The notes: generated by a model from the sequence alone, not told the origin. A DNA stretch of 64,000 bases from Dromaius novaehollandiae (GCF_036370855.1 NC_088113.1:21472501-21536500); one strand, 5' to 3'; positions 35,945 to 52,220 are shown, numbered from the stretch's first letter. Program-made: numbers and translations.

Positions 35945-37671
35945 CTGTGGATGGGGAGTCTGGGGATGCGCTGGGCACCGTGCTGAGCCTGGCTGAGCGC
36001 GTTCGCTGGGCGCGGCGGCGCAGCCCCTGCCCGGGGGGGAGCTGGCCGTGCCCGTGCTTTCCTCCGCAGCAGCCCCGAAACCAGAGCCCCAGCAGAAGCG
36101 GCCGTTTCCCCAGGCCGGCGGGTGCTTGGGCTGTCCCGGAGCCCTCGGAGCGGTCTGCCGGCATCTCCTGCGCGGGGAGGGAAGGGGCGACAGTGAGCGG
36201 GCTGAGAGCCGGGCCCTCGCCTCCCTCGCTCTCGCGGCTGAGGCAGGTCTCGCCTGCCCGCCGCTGCCCCAGGGACCCGCGCCGCTTCCCGGCGGCTGCC
36301 CGCACCGCGGTGCGCGTTGGGGGTTACGGAAACCTGCGCTGCCGCGTCCGGCACGGAGGCAGGAAGGGTGTTTTGGGGGACTGTTTGTGCAGCCTTGCAC
36401 CGGCCTGGCCCCCTTCCCGAGGCTCCCAGTCGCTGTTGGAGGCGAGAGGCCGGATAGCCGGACCTCTGACCGGGTCACTGTGACCAACTTCATGGCCACA
36501 GGCGTGTGCCTGATCCCTGGACGCTGGCATATTTTACTGTAGCATCCATCCCTTTCACCTTTCCATTGCAAACACAGGAAATAAGTCAGCCCAACTCTTG
36601 AAGTAAACATCTTTCCTAAGAGCGAAACTACCCGGCTGCAATACGGGCCCAGCTGTAATTTACATTCCTTCTGCAGCGCTGGGAGACTTTGCCCCGCCGC
36701 GCTCCACCCTGCGCTCTCAGCTCAGGCGTGTGGGCTGCGGTCAGAGCTGCGGGCGAGCCGGCGGTGGGAGGACCAGGCTGCAGTTCTGGCCTCGCAGGGC
36801 TCTTCCTGGGCGCCGTGGGCCCTGCTTGTGCGCGCAGGCTGCCGGTCCGGGCAAGACTTGCACTTCCTCAGTCTGCCCTTTCTCACGCTGCAGGCTCTTC
36901 ATTTCCAGCCGAGGGAAAGGAATCTGGGCTGCGGCCGTTTGTCCTGCCTCAGCTTCCTAAGGTGCCCAGAGCTGCTTAGAGCACCAGGAAATGCGGCCTG
37001 AGCACGGAGAGCATCAGTGGGGGCATTTCCCAAAGCGCTAAATAGGAAAGGTCCTGAAAACCTAGGCCTTCCCACCACAGGTCACCGTCCCCTGGCTCCG
37101 TGCTGTCGGGAGTGTTATCTGCAGGGGCAGCAGGCCAGGGGGGCTGAGCCGCCTCCCCGCCGCGCTGAGCAGGCCGTGCTCAGCTGTACACACTGACCGT
37201 GCTCTGGCTTGTCCTGCAGCTCAGGTAGTCCAAGACATTATAACTCTGTGCCTGGGTCGTGGGGGGGTCTTGAGACAAGGCAGGTTGGGGGATGCGGTTA
37301 TGAGGGATACCGCTCCGGCTTCCACCCCTTCCTGGAAGCAGTCCCCCTTGCTCCTGAGAGGAGCTGATCTCCGTACAGGGGACTCCCAGCCTCCCTACGC
37401 TCCTAAGCCTCCTGTTTGATGGGAACTTGCCATGTTACTCAAAGGTGATTCCCTGAGGTAGCTTTCTGCAGCTCCTCTGTCCCTGTACAGAATGCCTCTG
37501 ACGTGGAAGGAAAAGCGGTTACCTTGGCTAGGGACTAAAAACCCTGAAACAGCTTCTTCCTTCCCCAGATGGGACATTGTCCATGCTGGATTAGGGCAGT
37601 GCATCAGCTCCCGGTGCCGCCCAGCGCTCGCGTCGCCTCTTCTAGAACCGTCATCACAGGCCCCGCTTGAC

Positions 37672-37848
37672 CTCACACTGGACGAACGTCCACGGCACCG
37701 ACCTCGGCCCCGGCAGGAGCTCGGCCCAGGCCCCGAAAGCGGCACGATCCCGGCCAGCCGGCCGGGGCGGAGGAGATCCGCAGATGTGCTGGATCTCTTC
37801 GCTGTCGTGGCTCTGTAAGTCCCGCTGTGTCCAGAGGACCCGACCCAT
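37672..37848 (-). CDS. Candidate first coding exon with perfect Kozak context
   Basis: A minus-strand ATG at 37848 sits in GCCACCATGG and opens a frame (MGRVLWTQRDLQSHDSEEIQ at the start, SVPWTFVQCEVKRG near the end). The frame has two possible donors, after 37672 (GAG/GTCAAG, phase 0) and after 37679 (CA/GTGTGA, phase 2), and stops at 37654 if unspliced. I do not recognise the protein. Its strand and position would suit a first exon of SPATA25; a phase-2 end would fit the acceptor proposed at 35945. This is a hypothesis only. Confidence 0.35.
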
Positions 37849-38330
37849 GGTGGCCGGTTCCTCGGGCGATGCCGAAAGCGGGGTGCTGCAGGGAGCCCCG
37901 CAGGCAGCACGGCTCTGACGGCAGCGGGGGATCGGGCAGCTCGCCTCGCCCCCTCCCCTTTGCTCGGCGGCGGGTGCCCCAAAACTCCCCACAACTCGCT
38001 CAGTTTCTGCTTGGAAGCACTTTATTACTCTTTCTCTTGCACGGGCCCTACCGTACCCATCTGACCCAGGACAGTCCCTCTGACACGCTCCACTCTTCAC
38101 GTGGACTGTCCGTGCTTTCGGGCCCCGTCCCTCGAGCTGGGCCTGCTGCGGCACTGGGCCGTGTACGTGCAGACGCCCCGAGAGGAGCCGGCGCGGCGGG
38201 GAGCACCTCTGCCCGGGGCCCCGCGGGTGGAAGGGCCGCCCGGGCGCACGGCTCCTGCCCTGCCAGCCCGTCTGCAGCGGTCCGGGGGCTCGTGGGCGCG
38301 GTGCCTGCCTGGGGGAGGCATCCCCACCGC

Positions 38331-41300
38331 TCACTCGTATTTGCAGAAGTTCTTCAGCAGCGGGGGCAGGTCCAGGCCGTCGATGGCCAGGCGATGGACG
38401 ACGTGCTTCTGGATGACCAGCCGGCAGAGGGTCTGCAAGGAGGGAACTGAAAGAGAACACAAAGAGGAAGCTGAACTTGCTGTCTGAGTCACCAGCGAGG
38501 CCGGGGGCAGAGAATGGTGCAAAGCAGAAACATCCCCGGGCCCGAGGCTCCTCGGAGGCACCTTGTTTTCGGGCAGTGGTGGGTGAGTTTCCTCTGAGGA
38601 AGGAGCAGGAATGACTCCTCCTCCCCTGCTCTCCCAGCTGGCTGTGCTGGAGGGCTCTCCTGGCATGCCAGGGCTCTCCAGCCAGGTTGGAAGCTTGAGT
38701 GCTGAACAGGGAAACTCTTCCCTTTGCTCGGAGGAAGGTTGGGAGAAGAGTTAGGCACCTAAATCGTGCATTATTGTGGCTGGTTTGCATTCATCTCTCC
38801 AGGCTGTCAAGTCCATCCCCTAGAGCCTCACATTCCCACACTGTTCTCCCTGCCAGACTTCATTTTCCTTTCATGCCCTGCTCCCTTGGGTGTCCTCCCA
38901 CCAGCGAATATGCCAAACCGCGTGCTAGACTTCAGCAGACTGGGGCTGCGTTGCCTGCAGAGACAACTCACATGATGCTTCTAAGATAACTATCTTTTGT
39001 TGTTGTGTTCACTGGAGAGTTTGGTCCCTGTGGCCAGACTAGCTGCAAACTCTGCCCCCGTTTCCTCCCGTGATGCAAGCGCTCCTGTCAGATTCCTCTT
39101 TCATGAGATCTTTGTGGCTCTCAGCAGCTAACAGATGTGGAGACGCTGTGGCTAGCTGCTTTCTCAGATTTTAAACGAGAGCTGACTCACGGCCTGCGGG
39201 TCTTGGTTCATCCACTGCCACACAAGAGCCAAACAGGACGAGCGTGTCCTGGAGCGTCCTGCTAGGCCGGAGAGGAGCTGCATGGGGATCTGCCCATTTC
39301 ATTGCGATGGGGCTGAGAAGCTTTCGGAGCTGCTGGGGCCTCCCGGGAGCTCGGCCAGCAGCAGCCCGGAGCAGCGCTCGGCTGAGCGCACACGCGCGCC
39401 CGGCAGAGCCGTCTCCCGACCTTGGGACTGTTTCCAGATAGCCGCAGTGGTTATCTTCACGCTGGAGGCTGCGCGTGCCCCGGGCGCTCGGGGAGAGGGG
39501 ACGGATGCTCTTTGCCTCGCAGCTTTCTGCCTCTCCCCCGAGGCTCCCTTGCGGGGTATCACATGTCGCTGGCAGCTCAGCTGCTTCCCTTTCCTTATCG
39601 CTCTGCTAGCCGGCTCCTGGCCAATGAAAGAACTGCACTAAAACTGATTTTTAAAGATTAAGGAAGTGTTGCAGAAAGAGGAACTACTGAAGTCTTTGTC
39701 CAGGGAAGGAAGCCAGATTGTCCCTCTCGCAGCAGTGTCTGCACCAGCCGAGGACCTTGCAGCGCCCGCCCCGGCCTGCCGCTGCCCCCGGACGTCGGGG
39801 CCCTCGGAGGGGCGAGCAGCGCTGGATGCAGACCTTCCCCGGAAAGGTACGTCCCACCCGGAGCAGCCGTGGGAGCCTGCCGCTCCCTGTCGTCCCTCAG
39901 CGAGCTGTTGAGGTCGGGGCCCTCGGAGGCGGTTCGAGAGCTTCCCAGCGGCACGCTCCCAAGTCAGCCGTCCTCAACCGCGTTCCCAGGGCAGAACAGC
40001 CCGCACAGCTGGGCACATTCAGCCTCGCTGCCTGGATTGTCACAGGACAAAACAGCTGGGGGGGAGAATCCCAGATTTCAGCCTTGGGGTAGAAACAACT
40101 GAACTTTAAACCGGTGAAAGAGCTGGTGGCTCTTCCTGTGTCGAGAGGTCAGTGCTCTTTGCCCATGTTTTATTTAGCTCTTTGTGGCCTTGCACCTATG
40201 ATGCAGATAGCCATTGCGTACAATAGCCATTGCGTACAATAGCCATTGCGTACAATAGCCCTTAACTCTCTGGCTCATGTAAAACCAAGGCAGCATATTA
40301 GTGCGAGTTTGTGGTCCCAGCCGCTGTTGTCCAGGCACTTGCTCTCCTGGTTCCTGTCTCATTTAATACTTAGCATCTGATGGTTTCTCCAGTGCGGTGC
40401 TAATTAGCACCTATTAGCCTGACTCCTCGCAAGAGCCAGTGACCACGACCGGGTGGCGCTGGCTGGTCCCGTGCCCACCCTGCCCGGGGACAGCTTCGCT
40501 GGGTGCCCCAGGAATGCCCTGCGCCGGGATGTTGCCCGCCGTCGCGCGGAGCCGGCCCGGCACCCAGGGCACCCAGGGCCGGGGCGCGGGAGGGGGCGGC
40601 GGGGGCAGCGCAGGTTGGGTGCAGGGGCGCGAGCCGCGGGCGGAGGGGCAGGGTGGCGGGGAGGCGGCGTGCCCGGGTGCCGCGTCAGGCTGCGACAGGA
40701 TGTTTTGGTGCTAAGGCAGGATGACGCCTGGCTCCGAGCTGCCTCGTGCCAGCGCTGCGCAGGGGCGAGGCTGGGGCACGTGCGGTGTTTGCCAGGCCCC
40801 GAGAACCGGTTCCCTGGGCCTCTGGGGAGCGGCTGGCTTGGAGCTCCGGTTAGGAGCTTCTGTCCGCCTTGGCATGAGCAAAACCCTGCTGGGACACAGC
40901 TTCACGGGGACGATCCTGCGGACCCCGGCCTGCAGCAGCCCCGGCAGCCCAGAGTGTTGCTTCTAACTGCAGCTCTCGCAACGGGGAGTCCGAGCTGGGC
41001 TCTGCCGTGACACCAGTGCCGCGACGCGTCCGCGAGCACCTGCGTGCGCTGGGTGCTGGAGCCGGCTTCGGCGTCTGCAGCCCCGCACGCAGCCTGGCCG
41101 GGGCTTTTGGGAGACCCACGAGTGCCGGCCCGGGGGTCACCTGCGCCCTGCCGGCACCAGCAGCGCTCTGCCCTCCCTCTGCCCCGCCGCCGGCGTGCTC
41201 TGACGGCCGGCGAGCACGGGGTTAACCTCCCCGGGGGGGCCCCCCCCCCCCCCCCGCCGGCAGCCCCTGCGGGGGCTCCTGGGGAGGAGCGGGTACCTAC

Positions 41301-41976
41301 AGCCGTAGTCCACCTGGATGACGCGGACGCTCTTGGTGGAAGCAAAGACGTCGACCACGGCGTAGAGCGGGCGGGCGGCGGGCAGGCCCCGGGCGCTCGG
41401 CCCCATGTCCTCGCCGTTGATGACGATGTGCATGTCGGCGGTGCCGTCGGGCCGCGGGGCGTAGAGCACGCCGATCCTGCTGCGCCGGGCGGTCGGGGGC
41501 AGCACGTTGGTCCTGTAGAGGTCGTCGAGGAGGCGGCTGTAGCGGCCGGGCCGGCTGCGTCCCACCAGCTTGTCGCGGGGGATGCGCGCCCGCTCGATGA
41601 GCAGGTAGGGCTCCGAGAGGAAGCCCTGCGCGCGGGCCGGCGCCCCGTCCGGGGCCACGCGGTTGTGGTTCCTCGTGATGGCGAACACCCAGGTGTCGCC
41701 CAGGTTGACCAGGTCCGGGAGCGAATATTCGGGCACCACCTCCAGGCTCTGGGGGTCGTGGGCCGTCAGCCCCACGCGCAGGTGCCCGCACCAGCCCCGC
41801 TCCTTCTCCTCGATCTCCACCAGGAAGATCTGCCCCGGCCCCAGGGGCTCCCGGCTGAAGCACAGCCCGTTGGCGAAGCTCTCCACCCGCGTGGCCTGGG
41901 TGCGCGAGGGGTCCATGCGGACGTTGGCGCCGTGGACGTGGTGGAAGCGCGTGTCGGAGCGGCGCCGCGCAGCCAT
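38331..41976 (-). CDS. NEURL2: NEURL2 (Ozz), NHR and SOCS-box E3 ligase adaptor
   Basis: Substrate-recognition subunit of a Cullin-5/elongin ubiquitin ligase; in muscle it is known to target membrane beta-catenin. Exon 1 is 41301-41976 and exon 2 is 38331-38446, with phase 1 at the join, giving 263 residues (human 285). The neuralised homology repeat is clear: FHHVHGANVRMDPSRTQATR, CFSREPLGPGQIFLVEIEEK, WCGHLRVGLTAHDP, VNLGDTWVFAITRNHNRV and NVLPPTARRSRIGVLY. The C-terminal SOCS box lies on exon 2 (LQTLCRLVIQKHVVHRLAID, ending KNFCKYE as in human). A Gly/Ala/Pro-rich insert present in human after HNRV is shorter here. The 2.85-kb intron holds no recognised exon but carries a 16-bp tandem repeat. 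Confidence 0.97.
38447..41300 (-). other. NEURL2 intron
   Basis: An AG acceptor precedes 38446 and a GT donor follows 41301. I found no convincing exon on either strand; the long open frames near 40450-41225 are compositional. Confidence 0.6.
40209..40260. repeat. 16-bp tandem repeat, 3.2 copies
   Basis: The unit AGCCATTGCGTACAAT is perfectly repeated three times plus a partial copy, inside the NEURL2 intron. Confidence 0.95.
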
Positions 41977-42529
41977 CTCCGGCACGGCTATTTTTAAACG
42001 CGAGTCCGGCCCCGGGCAGCAGCTGGGGGAGGCGGTGACGGGGCCCTCCAAACAGGAGCAGCCGGCCGGGGTGGCTCGGAGGGGTCCTAGTGCCGCCGGG
42101 ACGCGGGAGGGGTGGGAAGGGGCGGCGGTGCCAGCTGGCGTGGGGCGCCCCGTGTCCGGTGGGGCCCCGCGTGGCCCAGCTCTGCCCCCCGGCCCGGCCT
42201 CTCCCGGCCCACGGCACTCGCTGGCGCGGGGGGCCGGGACCCGGGGCCCGCATGGACGGGGCCGAGGGCCTGCTGCTGCCGGAGCGAGCGTGGCTGGGGC
42301 CGACCTCCGCCTGCCCCGGGACGGGACGCGGCCCCTGGCTCCCGCGCGCCTCCCGTGCCAGCGCCCCGCCGGCCAGGGCTGATGCCGTCCCGAGGGCCTG
42401 TCCCCGGGGGTCCCCGCAGGCAGGGCCGGGCACACCGGCCACCGCAGGGGCCACCGCCAGGGCCCGGCACGTGTGCGTGCTTCCCCGCGGGGACCGTGTG
42501 TGCTGCCGGGGCTGGGCCGGGCCCGCTGT

Positions 42530-42790
42530 GCAGTGCACGGTGCCAGTGCCGGGGCTGTGCCGGACCCGGTGTGCGGTGCCCGGTGCCCGGTGCCGGTCCC
42601 GAGGCTGTGCTAGTCCCGGTTTGCAGTGCCCGGTGCCGGGGCTGTCCCGGGCCTGGTTTGCAGTGCCCGGTGCCGGTGTGATGCCGGACCCGGTGCGCGG
42701 TGCCCGGTGCCGGTGTGATGCCGGACCCGGTGTGCGGTGCCCGGTGCCGAGGCGGTGCGCGGTGCCCGGTGCCGGTCCCGGGGCGGTGCC
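42530..42790. repeat. GC-rich minisatellite between NEURL2 and CTSA
   Basis: Irregular units combine GTGCCGGACCCGGTGTGCGG with TGCCCGGTGCCGGTCCCG, roughly 40-50 bp each, about five copies, lying just upstream of the CTSA promoter boxes. Confidence 0.75.
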
Positions 42791-42802
42791 CGGGGTCGCG
42801 CC

Positions 42803-42932
42803 CACGTGCGCGCGCGGCGGGGATGGGCGTGGGAACCCGCGCGCGCCTGCCCGGGGCGCTGATTGGCTGCCGTGAGGAAGCCCCGCCCCGGCCACGTGAC
42901 CGCTCGGAGGTCATATGGGCGCGAGTCACGTG
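42803..42932 (+). promoter_or_regulatory. CTSA promoter with three CACGTG boxes and a CCAAT box
   Basis: CACGTG occurs at 42803-42808, 42893-42898 (GCCACGTGAC) and 42927-42932 (GTCACGTGCA), with an inverted CCAAT (ATTGG) near 42862. The latter two resemble the CLEAR element GTCACGTGAC, bound by TFEB/TFE3 and common in lysosomal gene promoters. CTSA is a lysosomal gene, so the fit is good. The coding exon begins right after an acceptor, implying a non-coding first exon downstream of these sites. Confidence 0.75.
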
Positions 42933-43293
42933 CAGCTGCTGAGAGCCGCCACCTGCGGGAGCCGGACCGGCACCGGGACCGGACCGGGGTCAGCGGGGGG
43001 GGGGACCGGGACCACCACTACCCCCGGGGTCGTGGTCAGGGTCAGCGGAGGGCTGAGGTCAGCCGGGACCGGGCCAGAACCGGGGTCAGCGAGGGATGCT
43101 GGGGCCGGGGCCGGGGCCAGGGCCGGGGGGGGCCCTGGGCTGGGACCGGGACCGGGGGCAGCCGGGGGTGGAGGGACGAGCCAGGCCTGGGGGCAGCCGC
43201 GGGGCGTCAGGGGTTTCGGAGCAGGCCGGGCCGCGGCCACCTCGGATCGACACAGCGTCCCCGAGCTCTCGCCGTCTGTCCGTCCCTCTGCAG

Positions 43294-47309
<4,016 letters not shown>

Positions 47310-47423
47310 GAGCGGGCAAGGCGGAGCTTGGCGACTGGCTGTCCCTCACGGACCTGGGCCGCCGCCTGCACAGCCAGTCCTCTCGCTGCTGTCCAGCTGC
47401 ACCAGGACTCCCCTGTGCCGTGA

Positions 47424-47429
47424 AATAAA
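47424..47429 (+). terminator. CTSA poly(A) signal AATAAA
   Basis: Canonical signal 115 bases after the stop. A second AATAAA lies at 47969-47974 and could serve a longer isoform. Confidence 0.8.
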
Positions 47430-48408
47430 TCACTCCCTCCTGCAGCTGGTGGGGAACAACTCCTCCAGCTCCTGGGGGCTCCGCTCAGCCTTGTAGGGCA
47501 GCATCTGTGTGCCCAGGGCTCCTGGGGTGAACACACCGGAGGACTGGGCTTTCTGGGGTGGGGGGCGTGCAGGCTGTGGGGGAGGAGTCCCGAGGAGTCT
47601 GTCCTTGCCCTGTGAGAAATCATGCCCCTGCTGCACTCTCCTCCTCGCTGTGGTTTCCTGTCTCACCTCTTCCCTGTCGCTGGAGGCAATTACTTCCCCC
47701 TGCGATGGGAACAGTACCCACCGCTTCCCCCCTGCACAGCGGCCCCTGCACGCACATAGCACAGGGCAGGCTGCGAAGCAACTGCTCTCGGTTGAGCAAG
47801 CGCTGTTCACCTCATGGCTGCGGGCAGCTAGGCCCTGCTCCAGCAGGGGCTTTCTGCTCCCCCCAGAACTGTTCCCATACCCGATCTTGATGAAGGAGGT
47901 TTAGAATGAGGACAACACCTCTCTGCCCCACTCGGTGCCTGGAGCACGTAGCGCTCTTGGGAACTTGCAATAAACTCTCTGAACAACATGGTTCTGCTCC
48001 TCATTAACCAGCTCTTTGCACCTGTCTGCTACCCCTGCTTTGCTTTCTGGTCCCGGCATCAGAAAGGTGCCCTCTGAGGAGCAGCCACTACACCCTGAGA
48101 AGCCAGCAGAGGTGAGTGCTGATGTGCTGTGCCGGGTGCTGGGGAGCCAGGGTCCATGATCTGTGTGCCCCCCATTTCTGCAGGGGGGCACTGAGGCTTT
48201 CTGGCAACAAGCCACTTCCAAGTGCAGGGCAAAGCGCAGCTGCTCTGAGCCCCTCCGCTGGTGGTCTTGGCTGTGTCTAGCTCCTGGGTACTTACAGGCA
48301 GGGAAGGCAGTGCTTCTGCCTTGTTCCCCATCTCTCCTCGAGGGCTGGCAGTCGGCAGTCTGGCTTGCGCACACCCTCCAAGCAACAAGGCGGTATGGAT
48401 TGGAGGCG
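47430..48408. other. Spacer between CTSA and PLTP 3' ends
   Basis: No coding exon was recognised. It holds the alternative CTSA signal at 47969 and otherwise unique sequence. Confidence 0.5.
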
Positions 48409-48413
48409 ACTGG

Positions 48414-48419
48414 TTTATT
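48414..48419 (-). terminator. PLTP poly(A) signal
   Basis: TTTATT on the plus strand is AATAAA on the minus strand, about 190 bases after the PLTP stop. Confidence 0.75.
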
Positions 48420-48608
48420 AGTGTAATGACATGGGGTGCAGCAGGGGTTCCCAGAGCAGCTGTCTCCACCTTGCCGCTACCTGCCAGGGCACAGACACCC
48501 TGCAAGACGTGCTAGCGATACTGGGGAAGCTGTTTCCTACCTACAGTCAGTGGGTCCAGCCCAGGTTCTGCCCTCTGTCCAGGGTGGAAGAACAAGGAGA
48601 GAGAAGAG

Positions 48609-51600
48609 CTAGAGCTGGTGAGGGTCCACACTGGGCTCTTCAGGTGGTGGAGTGGGATGGGCTGGGGCTGTAGGGGCTGGGCGGTACTTCTCAATCACTT
48701 CCCGCAGTCCCTTCGAGAAGTGGAGATCAGCTCCCACTGTGAGGAATCCCTGCAAAGAGAAAAGTGTTAGTGCAGGGCTGGATGTGGTCCCTGTGCTTGA
48801 TGGAGGGCTGTGGGCTGTCGCAATCCTGCTCACATACCGCATGGTTTGTAACCACCTCCTTGGTGAAATCCATGCCTTCCGGCAGCGGGATCTGGACCCC
48901 CTTCTTTGTCCTCTCTGCAGGGAGGGAGAGATGCAGTGAAGCCAGGTCCCACTGCCTTCCTGCCCAAGCCCAGCTGTGGGCAGGCAGCACCCCCACCTAC
49001 CATTAATGATGGGCATGATTGTGAGCTGCAGCAGGGTTTTCAGTGGGGCCTGCAGTGAGAACAGCTGTGGAGAGAGGAGCAAGGGTGAGCGCGTGGGCAG
49101 GGGCAGCAGAGCTGCCTGCCAGGGCCAGGCTGGGTAGGCCTGCGTTTAGCACTGGGACGGCTAGAAAGGTGTCTTGGGTGCAGCCCCTCCCCAGGCCTGC
49201 CCTGTGCTAGGGACAGGGTGGCTACAAAGAGATGTCGGAGCCCCTCTGGGCCGGCGCAGGGTTCGCTCACCGCTAGCGACTCCAGCGCAGACTGCTTGGA
49301 GTAGATGCGGAACCTGCAGGGGAGAGAGCAGCCCGTGAGCAGGAGGGGACTCTCCCTGCAGGCCCCGGCTGGGCCCTTCCCCTGCGGCCTCCGCCAGACC
49401 CCAGCAAGGGTGTTACCGTCTCAGGTCCAGCAGCACGCGCAGAGCCTTCCCTTGCAGAAACACCTTGGCGCTCAGCTTTGTTTCCTGGGGAGAGAGAAGG
49501 CCTTGTTGCACCCTGCCACCTGCAAGCAGGCAGCCACTGGGTCAGGCTGGCCGCTCTCCCTGCTTCACAGGCCAAGCTGCCCCTCTGCTTTGAGACACCA
49601 GCACCATCCCCACAGTGGGGTGGGAAATGCTCCGTGCCAGGATGCTGTGCCAGGGCTGCAGCACAGGGGACCCCAGGGCACGCACATCCTTCCCCCACCA
49701 GCTTGGGCCTGGGCCCCCAGCAGCGCTTACCATGGCCATGCTGGAGAGCTGGACGACAGGCTGGCCCAGGGGCACCAGTGAGATGTTGAGGAAGGCCGAG
49801 ACGGAGACAGAGGTGCCGGAGGGTTTGATCACACAGCGGGGGGGAGCTGACACCTGAAGCACCAGTCGCAGGGGAGCATCCACCACAGCAGGGCTCTGCT
49901 GAGAGAGCAGGTGAGTGCGTGGACACGGAGCAGGTTAGGCAGGGCCGTGTTCCAACCCCAGGGGCACTGAGCCGAGTCCCTGTGACAGCTCCCGCCCCAG
50001 CAGGATGCTTCTCTCACCAGCATGAAGATGGTCCCAAAGAATGTGGCTCTCAGCAAAACCTCCAGGTCTTTGGGCACCTGCAGGGAGGATGCACTGTCTG
50101 TGGTGGTCTAGCAGCGGCTGCTGCTCCTAGACAGCACCTCTCTGCTCTGCAGGCAGAGCCCAGCCTCCCCGCTCCGGCCTGGCAGCATCCTCCCCTTCCC
50201 CACCACCCCACAGGGCCCCTGCCTGTGCCAGCCAAGGTGGCCTGGTACCGCTTACCTTCTCCCCCTCGAGCTCTATGGCCAGCACCCCCGCCTGGAAGTA
50301 CGAGTGCATGGCCGAGTCGAAGAAGTACTCGGAGAAGGCAACGTAGACCATGCGTTCTGTCTCCTTGATCACCGGCTCCACCGCGTGGTTCTCCAGCTCC
50401 TGGCTCTCTTTCCCGCGGTAAAAGAACATGCCCTGGGCCGAGAGCACACGGAGACATTTTGGCAGCAGCAGCACAATTCACCATGCCCACACTGGTGCCC
50501 AGCGTGTAGGGCTAGTACGGAGCTGCTCCCACGGGGACTGTGGGAGACAAGGCAGAGCGGGACAGGATCCCCAGAGCTCACCTTGAAGTCTAGGTCAAGG
50601 GTGTCTGTGGAGACCACAGGATCCCGCAGGAGGGAGTAGTCAATCCCAATGTGCTCATCCACGTAGTTCCTTACTGCCAAAGATGATGTGCTGTCATGGC
50701 AAAGGCTGTAGGACCTCCTGTGGACCCATGCTCTACTCTGCCCTGCCCCAGGCGAGCTGGATCTGCTCCCTCTCCCTGAGGCACCACTCACCTGGCACTG
50801 TGTCCAGCACAGAGTTCAGCAGCACCAGGCTGGCGTGGTTCAGGGCTGGGCAGATCTGAAAGGGAATGGGCTGGGCTAGGAGCAGGGGTCACTCACCAGT
50901 GAGGTCCTGATGAGGACCTGATCCCTCCTCCATCATCCTGGGGATCAGGGAGATGCCCCTTCTGCTGCTAGGGAGGGTAGGGAGAGGTTTCCCAGCTGCT
51001 GTGTGGCATACGCTCTTCGTTCACAGCTATACCTGCTGGCTGAGGAGGTAGCGCATCCCTGTGATGATGAAAGTGCTCAGGAACTCATAAACCTTCCTGC
51101 AGGGACAGAACAAAAACTCTACAGCAGCCTTCCTTGCCCCTGCAGCTCCAGCCCTGTCCCTCTACCCCAGCCCATTCCTTGCAGGGAAACAGCGCGGACT
51201 GGGCCAGGAAGTCCCACGGGCAGCCGAGGGTGGGGCGGGGGAGCCGGGCATGGGCAGAGCTGGCCCAGGAGGAGGGATGCAGCTGCCAAGGTGGGGCAGG
51301 CGTACCTGAGTGTGCCTGAGAAGCCGGCGTGCATTCTGGCGATGGAGGCATTGCAGGTCATGTTAGAGATCTTGAGGCGCCCAGCCTCATCCTTGGACAG
51401 CTGCAGCATCGTGTAGATGTGAACACCATCGGCAGAGGCGTTGATGGAACCAATATCATAGCTGGAAGCAAGGGGAGCAGGTTAGAGGAGCGCACACTTC
51501 CCACCCACTCCCAGGGAGGACAGCAAGGCGCTCAAGACAAGCAGGGGCCAGGGCCCAGCCACTGGCGGTAAGGCTGATGCCCTGCAGAGCAGGAGGTGGT

Positions 51601-52220
51601 AACTCACAAGAACCAGTAGAGCAGCTGTCGCCGGAAGCGCAGACTGATGGAGGCATTGTTGATGTTGAAGACAAGGTGTTGCTGAGGCTGGAAGTGCAGG
51701 TCGGAAAACGGCAGCTGCAGGTCCAACACCTTGACCCTGCAGGGGACGGGCACAGAGACGGTCAGTCCTGAGCAGGGGAGCAGCTGTGCCCAGGGAGGGG
51801 ACACCACTCACTGGCTGATGTTGTAGTGGAACTGCCCCTCCTTCCCATGGAGGTCCGTCACAGTGATGTTCTCCAGCTCCTGCTCCACAAAGCGCAGTCC
51901 CTCCTGCTTTACTGCAAAGCAAAGTAAGTCTGGGCTGACCGCAGCCATGCCGTGCCCTGCTCCCGACAGCATCGCCCAGCCAGTACCCTGGCTCCTGTAC
52001 CGCAGCCCACGTGTGGGCAGTGCGAGCTGGGGTCCCAGACGCAGACCCCAGGATTAGTGTCCCAGCCTGCCTCTCACCCAGGCCCCAGAAGCAGGATCCT
52101 GGCCAGCCCCTTACCCAAGTCCAAGCCCTTGGAGGTGATCCGGATCTTGCAGCCGGGAGGGCTGTGCAAGGCTGTGACCAGCCAGGGCAGGAGGAGCAGG
52201 AGGAGGCTGCTGGCGGCCAT
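48609..52220 (-). CDS. PLTP: PLTP, phospholipid transfer protein
   Basis: Secreted lipid-transfer protein of the BPI/LBP/CETP family that moves phospholipid between lipoproteins and remodels HDL. Fifteen coding exons in transcript order are 52115-52220, 51812-51911, 51608-51736, 51306-51461, 51033-51096, 50792-50855, 50582-50673, 50256-50432, 50018-50077, 49731-49898, 49417-49484, 49271-49313, 49001-49064, 48838-48914 and 48609-48749. All phases agree and give 502 residues (human 493). A leucine-rich signal peptide (MAASSLLLLLLPWLVTALHS) precedes PPGCKIRITSKGLDL. Family marks include LRFRRQLLYWF, ERMVYVAFSEYFFDSAMHSY and GADLHFSKGLREVIEKYRP. The disulphide cysteines are expected in NMTCNAS and QICPALN. 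Sequons NIT, NIS, NAS and NMT are present. The Pro-rich tail differs from human. Confidence 0.98.
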
